Positions 62,885 to 64,000 of a DNA stretch of 64,000 bases are shown in pieces. A program made the position numbers and the translations under genes. This DNA is from Arthonia radiata (lineage: Eukaryota > Ascomycota > Arthoniomycetes > Arthoniales > Arthoniaceae): the NCBI GenBank assembly GCA_002989075.1, contig PSQN01000015.1:1984001-2048000 (forward strand). The letters are read 5' to 3'. The notes below the pieces were generated by a model, which searched no databases, had not been told where the DNA came from, and was given only the letters and a program-made list of their open reading frames with translations. Every line of letters begins with the position of its first letter. Position 1 is the first letter of the stretch.

Positions 62885-63327
62885 GGTTGCAGTTGGTGGG
62901 AGGAGGTGATGGGTGGCTTGGGTGAGGCGGCGGAGGGTGGTGGGAAGGGTGCGGGTGGGGAGTTGGTGTGCTATTTTGAAGACCTGGCTCAAATGTTCAG
63001 ATAGTCGGATTGCGCGGTATTACAAGAGGTATTGTATCGAATAAGCGTAGAGTTCGAGATTTGTGAGAACAAATGCAAAGGAACTTCGAACGAATGAGGG
63101 CCATTGGAGGAGTGGTGACATCATCAAAGGCAGGAAACATCGCTTGAAGCTTTCTGATTTCTATTGCACTAATCTGATAGCTCGATGAATTGCAATTCAA
63201 TGTGCATGGATGATGCTCAATCGAACATTGCTGTTGACTTTGGTGCTGTCGCTCAGCACAAATTCCGAGTCCAAACCGTTTAATCTCTATCATGTCCAAT
63301 GCCAGCACGGTGGTGAGGTGAACTTAT
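62885..63327. other. Intergenic region, no gene recognised
   Basis: 5' flank of the PNPOx-like gene and 3' flank of the partial last gene. Confidence 0.45.
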
Positions 63328-64000
63328 CTAAGCGTCCTGGCTGTTGATTCGAGCGCGAGTCTGCTGGTACCAACCTCTGTCCACTGGGTCGAGGCTTGAG
63401 GTTGGATCAGCAATAAGTGGACTCTGTTTACATCTCGCGAGTTGGAGGTCGTACGGTCCAGTCTGTCCGCCACGCCAGCCGATATCTCCTTTCTTCTCCA
63501 CGATACGCCAATCCTCTGCTACAAGATGTTTCGCGGGATGTGCATGAACATAATGGCCATGGACCTTTTCAACCTTTTCCAAGCATTCTGATACACTCGC
63601 CCATTTCCAGACAAATTGCAGGGCCTGCAGCGTGGGTCGTTTTTGTAAGAGCTTGACCTGCTGATCAAGCTGCGCGATACCGTGGTGGCAATTGTGTTCG
63701 GAGAAATCATAGATTTGAACGCGTATTTCTCTAATCCGCAGTGTACGAATGCAGGGCATAACATCTACGAGCTCCAGGACGTCGAGCATTGGCGCGCATT
63801 TGGGGTCGACGATGATTTCGCCAACGCTGACGCAGTCGAGTTTGAGGTGAGTAATATGTTTCAGTGTTTCCGAGGCCCCAACCCTTTTGGAGCCCGCCAA
63901 TGCAATGTTGTGTTGCTCACCAAATCTGAGATGCTCCACAACAGCCGAGGAGGCAAGGCATCGCCTCTCTGCGCCGAGATCGAAGATGGAGCGGATTGTC
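63328..64000 (-). CDS. Hypothetical F-box/LRR-like protein, truncated by window end
   Basis: The open frame continues without a start to the window edge, so the N terminus is missing. Visible parts: TIRSIFDLGAERRCLASSAVVEHLRFGE, LKHITHLKLDCVSVGEIIVDPKCAPMLDVLELVDVMPCIRTLRIREIRV (leucine-rich-repeat-like strand pattern) and a C-terminal WKWASVSECLEKVEKVHGHY. The pattern suggests an F-box or LRR-type fungal protein. Only the C-terminal part is available, so identity is weak. Confidence 0.5.
   Translation of the reverse strand, partial: TIRSIFDLGAERRCLASSAVVEHLRFGEQHNIALAGSKRVGASETLKHITHLKLDCVSVGEIIVDPKCAPMLDVLELVDVMPCIRTLRIREIRVQIYDFSEHNCHHGIAQLDQQVKLLQKRPTLQALQFVWKWASVSECLEKVEKVHGHYVHAHPAKHLVAEDWRIVEKKGDIGWRGGQTGPYDLQLARCKQSPLIADPTSSLDPVDRGWYQQTRARINSQDA

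Overview
The window is nuclear DNA of a filamentous ascomycete, most likely a dothideomycete-type fungus. Genes are dense on both strands and are broken by short GT-AG introns, mostly 45-80 nt, many with a visible CTRAC or TACTAA branch site. The protein set is typical of Pezizomycotina: Atg28-like, GID8, amdS-like amidase, a bZIP factor, a Zn-cluster-less fungal transcription factor and an rvt gene. No species can be named from sequence alone. Exon joins below were worked out by hand from splice signals and reading-frame agreement.

Layout. 0-13.8 kb: Bqt4-like nuclear-envelope protein, GID8, uridine kinase, amidase, a repeat-bearing hypothetical, aldehyde dehydrogenase with a closely divergent membrane protein, and tRNA-endonuclease subunit SEN34. 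14.0-14.2 kb: a tRNA-Leu(UAG) gene that appears to carry three introns. 14.5-29.2 kb: SDR, ESF1, maleylacetoacetate isomerase, tubulin cofactor D, a fungal transcription factor, a second SDR, a rhomboid and an N-terminal methyltransferase. 30-35.3 kb: a possible beta-propeller protein, a hypothetical, an array of covarying TACTAA hairpins and an F-box/2EXR-like protein. 36-44.3 kb: a domesticated reverse transcriptase (rvt), phosphoglycerate dehydrogenase and an Atg28-like protein. 46-50.7 kb: bZIP, alpha/beta hydrolase and cupin. 50.7-58.6 kb: a gene-poor block whose only convincing genes are three dispersed, related small charged proteins. 58.6-64 kb: RPN1, a PNPOx-like flavin protein and a partial LRR/F-box-like gene.

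Most genes are independent housekeeping loci, not an operon or metabolic cluster. The observations most worth following are: (1) the tRNA-Leu gene whose D loop and T loop each hold an insert with spliceosomal GT-AG and branch-point features, besides the normal anticodon-loop intron; (2) the rvt gene, whose first intron looks like two tandem introns with a zero-length exon between them; (3) the three-member family of small hydrophilic proteins with a shared TATA block, two of whose introns are stop-free and multiples of three; (4) the TACTAA hairpin array. No CRISPR array, rRNA, intact transposon or virus-like element was recognised.
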